Source: Rhyacophila brunnea (taxonomy: Eukaryota > Arthropoda > Insecta > Trichoptera > Rhyacophilidae). Taken from it: a DNA stretch of 64,000 bases. Position 1 is the stretch's first letter. Every line of letters starts with the position of its first letter. Below the pieces are notes generated by a model that was given only the letters and a program-made list of their open reading frames with translations, was not told the origin of the DNA and made no database searches. Shown here in pieces: positions 23,438 to 35,384 of this stretch. The translations under genes were made by a program, and so were the position numbers. The stretch lies in the NCBI GenBank assembly GCA_022495005.1, contig JAGYXB010000519.1, forward strand, positions 103,172 to 167,171. The letters are read 5' to 3'.

Positions 23438-23750
23438 CATTACTATCACGTCACGTAAGCTCATGTGCTGTAATAATCGGATAATTTAATAAGAAAAACT
23501 GACAATCCACAAAAAGATTGTGTCATTAAATGAAAAATGGTAAATTTTACCTGTCACGTGTTCACGCTCCCTTTCAAAGCACTAAACTAAAAAGTCATGT
23601 TGGGTCACGTGACTCAACTTGCATAAAATAAAAAAGCTTTCTATCACTACCAATGGTGAGGCGTGATACACGTTGGGTGACATTGCAAACTTTTTTCCCA
23701 TGGCGCTAGTTTAACGAGCTTACGTGTGCTCACGTGACGTGATGGTAATG
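23438..23750. mobile_element. TA-flanked inverted-repeat element
   Basis: 313 bp, terminal repeats CATTACTATCACGTCACGT and the complement of CATTACCATCACGTCACGT, flanked by TA on both sides as in Tc1/mariner-type insertion. It contains three CACGTG hexamers (23555, 23606, 23731), one within GTCACGTGAC. No coding potential. Confidence 0.75.
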
Positions 23751-23794
23751 TATTTCTAGTATAATAATTGTCAGTAATTCTCAGAAGCTATAAT

Positions 23795-24548
23795 TAGGGA
23801 TTGCAATACCGGTATTTCAAAACCGGTATTCAATTACTTATCGATACCGAAATACCGGTTTTAAGAATCCTAAATACCAGTATTTTCGGTATTAAGAAAG
23901 CATACACATTAATATTTTTTGAAAATTACCCAAGTATTTTTTGTTGTTTTTATTTAATAAAACGTATTTTTTTTATAGTACTTATTCCACTTTAATTAAT
24001 ATATTAAGACCGGTTTCGTCCGCCTCAGTGGGATATTTTAAACTTCAATTCCACCATGAATTGACAGTTAACAAAATAAGAGACAAGTATTTTTTCATAT
24101 TTAGTATAACGATTAATGCTGCCAAACTGCAAATATTTGACTGATACCAACAAAAGTTAAATAATAATAAAACAAAATCCCTCTATTATACTTATTGAAT
24201 TGTCGCGATGAATTAACATAATATTTCGAAAAAGAAAACATTCGTGGCAAATATTTCCAATTATTCCATAACTGTTGATCTAACATTGATAATGCAACCA
24301 AAAAACGTTGAATTTGGAAGTGATTTTCCTGTGTCTGGACTTATACATATTTATAAAGGTCAATAAGGTATGTTCTTTAGGTTGCTATAAAATAGTCTTT
24401 TCAATAGATTTTAATAGCTATATTTATTGATAAGTACTTATTTTTCTTACTATAATATGTTTTGACGAATATCGGTATTAATACCGGTATTCAATAAGAA
24501 ATACCAAAATATCGGTATTTATATATTCATTCGGTGTTGCAATCCCTA
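23795..24548. mobile_element. hAT-type element rich in ACCGGTATT motifs
   Basis: 754 bp, ends TAGGGATTGCAATACCGG and complement of TAGGGATTGCAACACCG; flanking 8-mers GCTATAAT (23787-23794) and ACTATAAT (24549-24556) match at 7 of 8. Subterminal ACCGGTATT / AATACCGGT motifs recur near both ends, as transposase-binding sites would. No clear transposase. Confidence 0.8.
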
Positions 24549-24689
24549 ACTATAATATGTATTTGAGCGCGAAATATTACAAATCTAATGATTATTGATT
24601 AAGTCTGCGAATATGACTGTTGGCGACGTTGCTATAATCATGATATATGTAGGGTGACCCTTATCACCTTCCTAAATATATATTATAAG

Positions 24690-24765
24690 CTAGTTGATGA
24701 GTCTGCTGTTGTCAGAGTTATCAAGATGCAACGCCTGCAATGGACCGGCCATGAGGTACCTATGG
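24690..24765 (+). pseudogene. Small LINE fragment
   Basis: A frame reads VVRVIKMQRLQWTGHEVPMD, resembling the 'IRxxRLRWxGHVxRM' block of endonuclease-reverse transcriptase LINEs. Too short to classify. Confidence 0.4.
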
Positions 24766-24769
24766 ATGA

Positions 24770-26100
24770 AAAAGCTTCGAAAATGCTAATTTCTAAACTT
24801 ATCATCTGATTTTATTCATTTTCAGTGTAGACAATATAATTTTTTATGACGCCGAATACTAATTCTAACTTAAATATGACATTTTACAATTATTGGAAGT
24901 TTATAAAGTACCAAGATGGCGGAATACAAAGTGCACAATTCGTTGTATTTTCAGAACCATGCCGCCAAACGCTCTTTGCTATAATATTATATTGATTATT
25001 TAAATTAATGAAAATTATCAATGAAGGTATTATTAAAATCTTGAGAGATAGTAAACTTAATTGATATTTGCTAAAATAGTATATTATATTCACATTATAA
25101 ATTAATTCCAGATATACTTTGAAAACTGAAAAGTCTCAAAACGATTCCAAAGTTTGTAAAGCTCAGAGAGATCTATCAAATTTGCCTGTCCTGAAATAAA
25201 GCCTCTTTAGACCTATGGTAAATCTATCCCTATATCTTCCTCCAACGACATAAAAGCAAATAGAGATTAGGAAAAAGGTCAACTACAATGTTATTAAATT
25301 TCAAAATATCGATCGGTGGTTGGCAGTTTGACAAACAGAATGGGTAAGTGAAGCCATATCCCATTTTGACTCACTACGTTAAGTTTGTGATATTTTCATT
25401 AGTATTTAATATAATAGCATATAGTATATAATACGAAACTATCGCATCAATACGGTAAATTAAGATTAAACGGAATTATTTAAATTTGAGGCGCACACTT
25501 TGGAAACCTATGCATTGTAGCTTATGTCGTTGGCATATTTTTTTTATTTTTATTAAAATGTACTTTCCAGTCTGATAGCTACGAGATTTTCACAATATTA
25601 ACGGCTATACATTATTATGTTTAAAAAAATTTGATTGATAATAATAAAAACTCGTTTGAATATTTAAAATAATAAAAAGCAACAGAAAACATATCAAATA
25701 TCCCGCAATATTTAATATTAAATTTCTTTTGGAGTCATTGGAAAATATATTATACTTACCTCAGTATAATTATCTGCATATCGAAAAGATTTTTTCGGAC
25801 ATAGTTTCTTTGTGAATGCCAAATTGTTCATGTTATTGTTCTTGACAGCTGTTTCGGGCTACAAAACCACATACTTACAGAAAAATCAATTACTAACAGA
25901 AACTATCACTCAATTAAGTTGTGTTTTTCTTCAATGGATATTAAATATTTTAAGATTACTACAGTCTTTATTGAACATACATAATATGGACCCTAATAAT
26001 TGTGCCGATTAGAAAGAATCGTAAAGAAAACAATGCGTACCGAATGGGATTGACCCCGCATCCATCGCAATCAAAGTGTAGAGCTTTATCAATTATTGAG
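24770..26100. other. No gene seen
   Basis: AT-rich DNA. An open frame at 25812-26012 starts with a hydrophobic stretch but has no family resemblance, no splice support and no coding bias. Confidence 0.4.
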
Positions 26101-26526
26101 TAATAGAATAGATAATAGGATTATCAAACAAAATCCAAAGCGATAGAAATAATATAACAATATGTACATAAATAATTATCCATCCAATAATACCTTCCCA
26201 ATAACAGTTAAATTTAAAACTAATGAGGTTGGCCATTAATATTTCATACTACGTCAGGGGCATTAAACAAATTATTTTAAATATTAACAAACCACAAAAT
26301 ATGAAACAATCTACACTTACAATAACATTAATATCAATCAACAAATAATTATGATTAGTCAAAATTTACAATAAAATTTTATAAAAAATAAAATAAACAA
26401 TATTATCAATTGAAGTGAGATCGAATAAAAAAACAAATACAACCAAAATATGAGTCAAAATAAAATAAATATTAAAATAATAAATAATGTACAATATATA
26501 AAGTTATGTTATAACAATCCCAAATG

Positions 26527-27645
26527 TTAAATAGGGTATATTAATGGAGAAGACACAACATATAATTGATCATTTAACAAATTAGAATTGGGCAAAAATT
26601 TATACCTGTTAATTTCTAGGATTTCCTGTTTATCCAATTTTATAGATTTCTCATTCAAATGCAGGATTTTAAAATTTTTACTGATATTAAAAGAGTGATT
26701 ATTTAAACATAAATGAATTCCAAAAGATGAAGATTCATTACCATTTTTGGCACAGGCTAAATGTTCTTTGATCCTAGTGTTAAAAGAACGTCCCGTTTGT
26801 CCAACATATTTGGCATCACAAGAGTTACAACTTAATAGATAAATTCCACTTTAGTTAAGTTTATCTAATCTATCTTTAGTATTCACCAGTATTGAATTCA
26901 AATTTTGTGTGTTGTAAAATGTTACATTGAAAAGTTTTTTATCTATTTTTCTTGAAATATTCTCAGACACTCTTCCTAGGAAACATAATTTAACCCAGCA
27001 TTTTTTAACACTGGCCTCATCTATCACTAAGCCAGAGGTCACATTTAATAAAGCTAATTTTTTAAATTTGTTGGCCAGAATGCGATCAATCAAACGTAAG
27101 TCATAACCGTTATTAAAAGCGATTTGTTTAATCGTCTTTAACTCCAAAGCAAAACTATTTTCGGACACAGGAACCATTAATAAACGATGTATAATAGGAT
27201 GGAAAACTGATAATTTATGTGAGATATGTTGTCTAGAAGAGTTATTAATAATGTTATCACTGAAGGTATCCTTTCTAAAAATGCTAAATGTATGTTTGTT
27301 ATTTGTAATATTGATTTTTAAATCCAAGAAGTTAATTGTACTGTTCCCTAGTTCCATTGTGAATTGAATTGACTTATTAATACTATTTATGTCTTTTAAA
27401 AAATTATCCAATTGTCTTTCCGTGCCTGACCACAAAGCTAAGATATCATCTACATATTTATACCAGTAAATGATATTTCTAAATGAATTTAAATTGCTAA
27501 TCTTAGATTCGACTATATCCATGAAAAAATCTGCCAAAATAGGAGATAAGGGACTACCCATTGCCAAACCATTAATTTGTCGATATATGCATCCATTAAA
27601 TTTAAAGAAATTCTGCGTATCTTGCCATATGCCCCCGATGTTGGA
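26527..27645 (-). pseudogene. Penelope-like element: reverse transcriptase plus GIY-YIG endonuclease, 5'-truncated
   Basis: Penelope-like elements copy themselves through a reverse transcriptase related to telomerase, with a GIY-YIG nuclease that nicks the target. Reading leftward: FFKFNGCIYRQINGLAMGSP (about 27550-27610), the YVDD active site (about 27445-27456), NFLDLKINITNN, then a conserved C-terminal region ending DRLDKLN. A TAA stop (26851-26853) follows. The same frame continues with SGIYLLSCNSCDAKYVGQTG, the GIY and YVG motifs with a CxxC pair, then RIKEH, ending at TAA 26527-26529. The N-terminal several hundred residues are missing. The right end abuts a LINE 3' scrap at 27655. The AT-rich 26100-26526 may be its 3' untranslated tail. 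Confidence 0.9.
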
Positions 27646-27654
27646 ATTTGAGAA

Positions 27655-27700
27655 TTATATATTTAAGACGTTCACACAATGTCATTTGGAATAGAAAAAG
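27655..27700 (-). mobile_element. LINE 3'-end scrap
   Basis: TTTAAGACGTTCACACAATG is the complement of the LINE 3' motif seen at about 10300. It lies at the truncated 5' end of the Penelope-like element. Confidence 0.5.
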
Positions 27701-27886
27701 AACAATTTTTAAAAACTAATAACATTATTTACATAATGTTATAGAATACAGTAAGCCACGTGGGTTTCCAACCTTTGCCAAGTCGCGACTTCCCCCCCCA
27801 CACACAACATTTTGTAAAATCTTAAATATACTTACCAGAATAATAATTATTAGTAAATATTTCAGATATTGACAGTTAGTACATAC

Positions 27887-28009
27887 CGCTACTATCTTCT
27901 GCTTCCCGAAAAAACACATGCCGATGTTGTTCCAAAGGGCGGCGCAGTCAGGAGTTTGCTGAGCAGCTATCTTGTACCTGGATAACGCCACATCGTAATC
28001 CCTGTGACT
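27887..28009 (-). CDS. BBS4: BBS4, TPR exon D
   Basis: BBS4 is a tetratricopeptide-repeat subunit of the BBSome, which moves membrane proteins in cilia; in insects this would be mainly ciliated sensory neurons. This exon is 123 nt (41 codons). It starts after an AG acceptor (28010-28011), ends before GTATGT (27881-27886), and is phase 0 at both ends. It encodes YDVALSRYKIAAQQTPDCAA followed by LWNNIGMCFFGKQKIVA. The WNNIGMCFFGK block is near-identical to vertebrate BBS4 and diagnostic. It follows exon C directly in frame. The next exon (ISCLKRA-like region) was not found to the left. Confidence 0.93.
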
Positions 28010-28411
28010 CTAAAATAAACAAAATAACATGAACATCGCCATACCAGAAGTCATCATATGAGTTCCTGAATCTTGCGCCCTCTTAAAAATCACAGAATTC
28101 CGGATCAATTCCAAAGAATAATCCCAATCTGGTAAAACGCTTTGCCGTCATTTGCGAATCAGGGAAAAATTTCTTTCGTGCAAATATTTACGTACAAATT
28201 ACTTAATACTTACGGAATAAAACAAAGTGTGAATTTGATACCGCCGTGGAATTTAACCGATAACCTACAAATTTGGAAACAAGAATTTGTCTACTAGTTT
28301 ACAACAGACAGCCCAGCCCTTTCATGTAGATAACAAAATGTGGATAAGGTAACAATAAACTAATTTACTTTCGAGTAGATAATAATTTCAAATATAAGTT
28401 GTGTTACCTAC

Positions 28412-28565
28412 CTGCATAATAGCAGCCAAAGGTAAAAGCGCTTTAGCCTTAGGCGTGTCAATCGCGAGGGCTGATCCAAGTCTTTCTACAGCCAGCTGCT
28501 GCTGTCCAGCAAGAGCATGAAGAAGTCCCACAGATGTCAGCAGATCCGCATCATCGGGAGAACTT
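28412..28565 (-). CDS. BBS4: BBS4, TPR exon C
   Basis: 154 nt. It begins after AG (28566-28567), supplying the last base of a split Glu codon, and ends in CAG before GTAGGT (28406-28411), phase 0. The translation SSPDDADLLTSVGLLHALAG, then QQQLAVERLGSALAIDT and KAKALLPLAAIMQ aligns without gaps to the BBS4 stretch ending in 'MMQ'. GLLHALAG and AVERLGSALAIDT form the A and B helices of one TPR. The intron to exon D is only about 400 bp; the intron upstream is about 18.4 kb. Confidence 0.92.
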
Positions 28566-28567
28566 CT

Positions 28568-29409
28568 GGAAACGGAAATAAAACGTTAAACACTTTACAA
28601 TAGTATACACTTTACAATAATAGACTACTTCCTGTTAAAGGGGTGTAACCGATTCGTCTTCAGAAAACGGAATTCGTAAAATGTTACATATACACTTAAG
28701 CTCAAATGCAGAGATATCTACGTTGATCCAGCCGTAACATAAAACATTCTTATAATAATAACGCCACTTACTGCCACTGAGAAACTTCAGTATGACTATA
28801 CATATACATTCGGTAATATTATAGTAACATTTATTATTGTGAATTCATACTAGATAATATGGTTTACAAAATAATATATGAAATTTTAAAAGCTTACTGA
28901 TAATATAAAATGGTCTATGTTTTAAATAAATAAACACACGTGACATAAACTCGAAATCAAGTCGTTGCACTTGAGCATTGCACGATAAATTATTATTCGT
29001 CCCTCGTACTTAATTGTATCACCAGACGTCGCCACCAGTATTCATAAAATTTAAACGCGTCTAATACGATTACATTTAATACAAAAATATAATATTATGA
29101 TACTCGAGCCATTCCTAATTCAAATATACCATTTTACATTGTATTTAGCACAAATTTCATGCTTTAAAAATTACAACTTAAGATATTATGTAGGTAAGTT
29201 CATGTTAAATCTTTGTATAGTATTACAATAATTAGTAAATATAGGGAACCTATTTATAACGTAGTTTATTTTTTGTAAGTTTTCCATAATTAATTTCATG
29301 TGGTTACTGCCAAAAGTTGGTAAGTCTCGAAATCATGTTATGTAGCAATTGCAATTTGAAGTTTGAAAATATGGCCTCTAAATTCGGATATAATGCTAAT
29401 ATTATGTCT
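28568..29409. other. BBS4 intron, no element recognised
   Basis: AT-rich intronic sequence. No coding, RNA or repeat signal seen. Confidence 0.4.
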
Positions 29410-29640
29410 TTATGCGTCGGCCTATAATGTCGTGGGTCCCAGGTTCGAATTCTGGGTATGGCAAGTACACATATTGTTTTTCAATTTGTGTAAGAGTCAG
29501 AGTATAGACCTAATAGGTTGAGCAAGTGGCTGACATCCATTTCTCGTAAAAACAAAATCTGTTAATACAAACCTCCATTCTGTGGAGGCCCATATTATGA
29601 TCTTATTAGGATCGGACATGGTCGAAAAAAAAAATCTGTG
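29410..29640 (+). mobile_element. SINE-2 copy
   Basis: Partial tRNA-like head (GGCCTATAATGTCGTGGG, B box GGTTCGAATTCTGGG) and a body with GACCTAATAGGTTGAGCAAG, CTCGTAAAAACAAAA, CTGTGGAGGCCCATATTATG and GGATCGGACATGGTCG, then an A-rich tail. Other copies: 55043-55225, 40082-40200 (3' half), 18962-19040 (head). Confidence 0.75.
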
Positions 29641-30390
29641 CTTTATGTGCATGTTATAATATATGACCTAGATTTTTTTTCTAGCATACATATTTATAAT
29701 ATGTAGACACAATATAATCCGTCGCAACTCTCAATATGCACCTAAATTATCAACTTTTGGCAGCAACTTGCAGTTGACGAATTGAAAACGAAAAATCAGT
29801 TTTTCGTTAAAAAAATATAAATTAATAATATAAAAGTAGAAAAAATTGATTTATTTGAAAATGTCCATATTTTTTTATAATAATATATCTTTTTACCAGT
29901 GAAAAAATAATACAATACTTACCTAAGTAAATAAGTTTTTGCGATCTATGGATTTTGAGGCGTGCGTTATGACCATTACTCCACCACGTACCTATATAAT
30001 AAGCAGTTTTTGAGTCACTTTGTCTTATTTCAGTCAGTTATTTGAATTCCAGTATGTTTCGGATACAACACAACAGAGTTTGCGTTAATGTATGACCTGA
30101 ATGGAATGTAGGTATAGGGGTTTCCTTTGACCAACATAATTTCTAGATTCCAACAATGTTAGAAATGTATGGACTATGAAGTAATTCGTTGGAGATATTA
30201 TGGAATGGTTAGGTCAGGCGTATGTAGTGTCTGAAACTACTCAAACAATGTTTTCCGTCATGTCTCAATCAAACGCAATTTGGATTGCCTATGTACTTAC
30301 AATTTGGATTATATAATATACAACCGATTTATTTTATTATAAGTATACATGAGATCGCCATTGGGAAATAAGCAAATAATAATTACAAGA

Positions 30391-30826
30391 TAAAAAGAAC
30401 TTTTTATGTACAACGTTTTTAAATTTTCCGTTGAATCATATAAACTTGACTTGACTAGGTTTAAACGATCAAAAAAATTTGTACTTGATAGAAATAATAC
30501 TGAAATGTCACTTTGCCATGTCATATTGATTTCCATAGTAACGCACGTATATATTAATAATTTAGTTGCTAGGATAATCCGCTTAGCAACCAATAATGGT
30601 GCCGAAATAAATTTCCATACAAAACAGAATTAACTGAAAATGAATTCAATTCTACTTAAAGATGGCTAAAAGTATTAAAAAATGCATTGGCATCGTGTTC
30701 TGATATATTCTAAAAGTTTAAAATTTCTGGCTAGTCGGAAAGTTGGTTAAAAATCGATTGCAAGATTTGTACCGGACAAAGAAACACCGGACAAATAAGA
30801 ATATGAGTTAAAAAAACGTTGTAAAA
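30391..30826 (+). mobile_element. Family X element, copy X3
   Basis: Complete copy from AATTACAAGATAAAAAG to AAAAAACGTTGTAAAAAGT, with ATTTCCATAGTAAC at 30529-30542 and the TTGCTAGG..TTAGCAACC hairpin. Lies in the large BBS4 intron. Confidence 0.78.
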
Positions 30827-31139
30827 AGTAGTCAAATATATAGATTAAAGAAATAGATTGATTCGATTTGATAGGTGAGTAACTAAAATGATGATTGAAA
30901 CATAAAATATAGCATTTTTATTTTAATCAGCTGTATTGTTTTATCATTCATTAAGAATTTTATTTGTTATGTAATAGTAATTCTCTTAATACCCGCTACG
31001 TAGCCGTAGATCATCTACGTCTGTATCTTATTCGTCTGCGAGCTCTAAAGATCCCGTGCGATATACAACGGTTGGATGTAAGCACACGCACCCCTATCCG
31101 CTCCTCATTTCTACCCTCCACTACTACTATCTAATAACT

Positions 31140-31560
31140 TACACTTATCCATCGTTATCACCAATGACAGGTTAGTTCTGCACTTTGAGAGAACAAAAAA
31201 CTGATAAGATAGCTATCAGGCACACAAAGGTCAACACTACCAAGTATGACAGAGTCCTCAGTTACACCGCGTACAAGTCGGAAAAATACGTGACTATCCT
31301 GCGTTTAGACTACAGTATGTAAGTAGGTATACCTAAGAGAAAGTCAGTTGGATACAGCAACGGATAGTATCCATACAATCTCAAGTAATGGACTGCCAAA
31401 AATGTTTTATGAACTCGCTCCACCATAAGATCGTATTTCAACTCATGCGGGACCCAAACAATCGATCCACTGTTATGCCGACTTCTAACTAGGTGTTTAG
31501 GCCAATACTTATGGTACCGCTAATTCCATACAAATTCTTTACCTACTGTCCAACAAGAAC
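31140..31560 (-). pseudogene. Jockey/CR1-type LINE relic
   Basis: Nucleotide blocks match 49680-50060 in the same orientation: AATGACAGGTT.GTTCTGCA, CACACAA.GTCAACACT.CC, CGTA.AAGTCG.AAAAATACGT and CCTAAGAGAA.GTCAGTTG. This part is the C-terminal region of the LINE reverse transcriptase protein; here it carries many indels. Confidence 0.6.
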
Positions 31561-31789
31561 TTCTTGGCTACGTGTTAAAACTGTGAACTAACAATATCCT
31601 TCCATTTAGGCGACGATAGTGCCTTTGGTTTGTGCCTTAATCTTCTTATTGGACAGTACTACCCACAATCATTGTTGTGTGTCCAAGCATGTTTTAAACA
31701 ATTCAGTTATCTTCAGACCATCAAAAGTCAAGACTTGTACTAGTTTGACCGCCTATAGCGTCATTAAAAAATAATTTAATTACGAGTTA

Positions 31790-32080
31790 CGGTTGGACCA
31801 ATGTCGCGGCAATCACTGTAATTCATAAACAATCCTAAACTCATTACCCACACATCCGTTACAAGCACAGTGTAACCGTGAGAGTGATCGTATTAGTTGT
31901 GAAAGTGCGGGAATACGGAACCAGCCCAGCGCGCCCGCTATATCAACATCAAAGGTTAGTGCCTGGATTGAATCCCTGTGTAACCACTCTCTCCCCGCAT
32001 CCAAACCATCCCCTTCCTACAGTCCACTAAAAAGCGCCGCCACTAATCATAAATATATGTTAATACAACATTAATTGTAG
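31790..32080 (+). repeat. Dispersed repeat family R, copy R3
   Basis: Contains the shared blocks ATGTCGCGGCAATC, GGAACCAGCCCAGCGCGCCC, AAAGGTTAGTGCCTGG and AGTCCACTAAAAAGCGCCGCC. It is closest to the complement of R4 at 42813-43100. Confidence 0.65.
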
Positions 32081-32524
32081 CGCCTTTTTATAAATGCCAT
32101 TGGCCACTAAGCGACAGTTTACTGTCAAACATAATGTTAAGGGAGTTTATGGTAGAAAGAGGGGTGTGGAGGTATTCCTGGATGTTGACAAGACCTACAT
32201 TGGATTGTAGTGTCAATGATCATAATAACTTCGTAAAATAATAAAAACAAAAAAAAAATGTGACGTAATGAATTTCATCACGTTAAGGTATAAATCCAGA
32301 TTTAGGAAATTTTCTATGGACACAGGTACAGTGAAGCGAAGAGGCAAGCGAAAGCGACGAGCGTACTTTCACCAGTTGGTGTAAAGGTTTTACCTAACTC
32401 CATACAACTGACATGACGTCTATATTCTAAATAATTACAAGATAAAAAGAACTTTTTATATACAACGTTTTTAATTTTTCTGTTGAATTATTATGCTCAA
32501 TATGCTCAAACTTGTACTTGATAT

Positions 32525-33769
32525 AGGCGGCCACAGACAGACAGTTTTCGTAAGAGGTTGAACATGCCAGTTAATACGTAATGGCGGCCATACAGTTATC
32601 TTTGGTAGATAATCTGCTGCGCCCATAGACGGACACTTTTCGACCTGTCAGGTGTGTGCCATGTTCAAACTGCCAGCGACCCTCCACTCCCGTGTTTTTG
32701 TAAAACTTTTGGAATTTCAACTAGCCGAAAGTTAAAAGAGTGACATTAGATGTTGGTAACGTAAAGTAGAATATACCGCGCGATACAACTACGGCTGGTG
32801 TTGCTTGTTATAAAATACAAATTCATTTATTATTAAAAATATAATAATATTATGTACGCGGAGATCGCAAATATTATATTTTATTTATTTTTACGAGAGT
32901 AAAACAAAGTTATGGTTATTTATGTAAACATATTATTTTATACAATATAATATAAATGTTAAAATTTTAGAGAGCAATATAAATATTAAGTTATTGTGAA
33001 AATATAGACTTATAACTCAGTACTCAAATTTTATTCATTGTATGTAGTAAATATTGCAAATTATTAATTTAAGACGTTCACAACATAAATTAATATACCT
33101 AATTGTGAATGACAATGTCGCGAAATCTAAATAAAATTTAAGTATATATTTTAATAATATCATAGTAATTAATTATTATACTGATGATTGATGTAAATTT
33201 ATAATTTTGTGGCATGTTTAAATTTATTGTATATAAAATCAATACCTTTATAAATATTACCGTTCTCTTACTAAATTATATCTATCCATTAAAGGGAATA
33301 ATTTATTCAAAAGAAAAGATTATATTTTATATTTACACGAATGTGTATAATATTGTTTCGGTGAATCGATAAAATACACAATCCACTAGCGAAATCATGA
33401 TTTATTTTACCAACGTCATAGGTGTGTATTTTATGTCAATTTGTTTCTAATAAAAACAATAATAACCATAATAAATTCAAAGTAAAATAATTATTCGTGC
33501 ATCAATATCGTTCAAGTATACTCTACCTAAAACTAATTGAAACAATACCCCTGTGTAATATCTCCGCGAACATAACCTCCATAGTTTTTGACACTTGCTC
33601 TGCCACAGACAATAACTGTACGTATATGGGCACGTCTGTTGATAGTTCGACAAATTTAAATGGGGTAGTTAAACTGATCTGTGGTGTGGCCACTAACGCA
33701 CAGTTATTGAACAGTTATTGTCTGTGCCATGTTCAACCTGTTACGAGAACTGTCCGTCTGTGGCCGCCT
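32525..33769. mobile_element. Unclassified inverted-repeat element nested in X4
   Basis: 1245 bp. Terminal repeats of about 40 bp: AGGCGGCCACAGACAGACAG and complement AGGCGGCCACAGACGGACAG, continuing to GGTTGAACATG on both sides. The flanking TAT (32522-32524, 33770-33772) is a possible 3-bp target duplication, as in PIF/Harbinger-type elements. The interior is very AT-rich and includes a LINE 3'-end motif (AAGACGTTCACAACAT, about 33070). An open frame at 33497-33796 has no recognised family. Confidence 0.75.
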
Positions 33770-34003
33770 TATGCAGTAAATAAAAAACAAACATAGAATA
33801 CTGAAATGTCATTTTGACATTTCATTTTGGTTTCCATAGTAACGCACGTATATATTAATCATTAAGTTGCTAGGACCACCCCCTTAGCAACCAATAATAG
33901 TGAGTAGTAAATATTTATTTAATACTTTTTACGGATTTATCTTCATCTTCTGAAATAACTTTCCATACAAAACAGAAGTAACTGAAAATTAATTCAATTT
34001 TGC

Positions 34004-35384
34004 TTAAGGGGGGACATGCTCGTCGTAGGTCAAAATTGAGTTTTTATTGTATTTTCAAACCATGATCCTAGACACTCCTTAAACGTTGTAGATAATCTAT
34101 TTATATAATTTTGAAGCCTTATTATCTTTATATTTATTTTAAACATTTGATGACTGCATAAAGTATTTTTATTACATAAAATAGTATTCTTTTAAACCTC
34201 TCGCTCTAATGTTTTAGAATATAGTCATATTTCGGTACATAACTGTGCAGTGGTGTTAAGATTTTTTACATTTATTAATTTTTAAACGCATTTATAAAAC
34301 CATTAGTATAATTTATTACGAGATAATTTTGAAATATTCACGATAAAAAATTATATTGATAATCTCTGTGATCCCAAATTTGACAAGAATTAGGCATTTT
34401 ATTATTCAAAAAATGGGCAAGATTAACATTTGAAGATAATTTAAAGATACTAATTATAAGCTATGTCTTTGATCATTCAAGTGTGATAAACATCTATGAA
34501 TAATGATTGCTTTATAATAATTATTGACCTAAGATTAGTAGTTTGAAATACGCCATTTCATTTGGCATTCCCCAGTTGTGAAGCTACAATATACGGCCGT
34601 AGCCATAAATTGACAAACTATAATTAAAGTAGGGAGTAAAATTATGTTAACGCGCGTGTTTGAACATGTAACTAACCGAAATTTATTAAAAAATTAAACG
34701 GTACATGTTCAAACACGCGCATCAATATCATTTTACTCCTTACTTTAATTATAGTTTGTCAATTTATGGCTACGGCCGTATGTTGTAGCTTAACCACTGG
34801 GGAATGACAAAAGAAATGGCGTATTTCAAAAAAACACTACCTTATTCTTAGGTCAATAATTATTATAAAGCAATCATTATTCATAAGATGTTTATCACAC
34901 TTGAATGGTCAAAGACATAGCTTATAATAAGTATCTTTAGAATCATCTTCAAATGTGTTAATCTTGCCGATTTTTTGAATAATAAAATGCCTAATTCTTG
35001 TCAAATTTGGGATCACAGAGATTATCAATATAATTTTTTATCGTGAATATTTTACAAAAATTATCTCGTAATAAATTATACTAATGGTTTTATAAATGCG
35101 TTTAAAAATTAATAAACGTAAAAAATCTTAACACCACTGCACAGTTATGTACCGAAATATGACTATATTCTAAAACATTAGAGCGAGAGGTTTAAAAGAA
35201 TACTATTTTATGTAACAAAAATACTTTATGCAGTCATCAAATGTTTAAAATAACTATAAAGGATAATAAGGCTTCAAAATTATTTAAATAGATTATCTAC
35301 AACGTTTAAGGAGTGTCCAGGATCATGGTTTGAAAATACAATAAAAACTCAATTTTGACCTACGACGAGCATGTGGGCCGTTAA
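34004..35384. mobile_element. 1381-bp near-perfect palindrome flanked by TTAA
   Basis: Two arms of about 665 bp, almost identical in complement, meet near 34686 around a spacer of about 33 bp. Ends are TTAAGGGGGGACATGCTCGT and complement TTAACGGCCCACATGCTCGT. TTAA is duplicated. The empty site is readable in other family X copies (CTACTTAAAGATGGC), so insertion into TTAA is shown directly. This is typical of piggyBac-type targeting, although no transposase is present. The short form is at 12870-13369. Confidence 0.88.

Noticed and set aside
25812..26012. 66-codon frame beginning with a signal-peptide-like segment
   Set aside because: No cysteine pattern, homology, splice support or coding bias; AT-rich chance frame.
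33497..33796. 99-codon frame in the 1245-bp nested element
   Set aside because: Crosses the element terminus into family X, so it cannot be a native gene of either.
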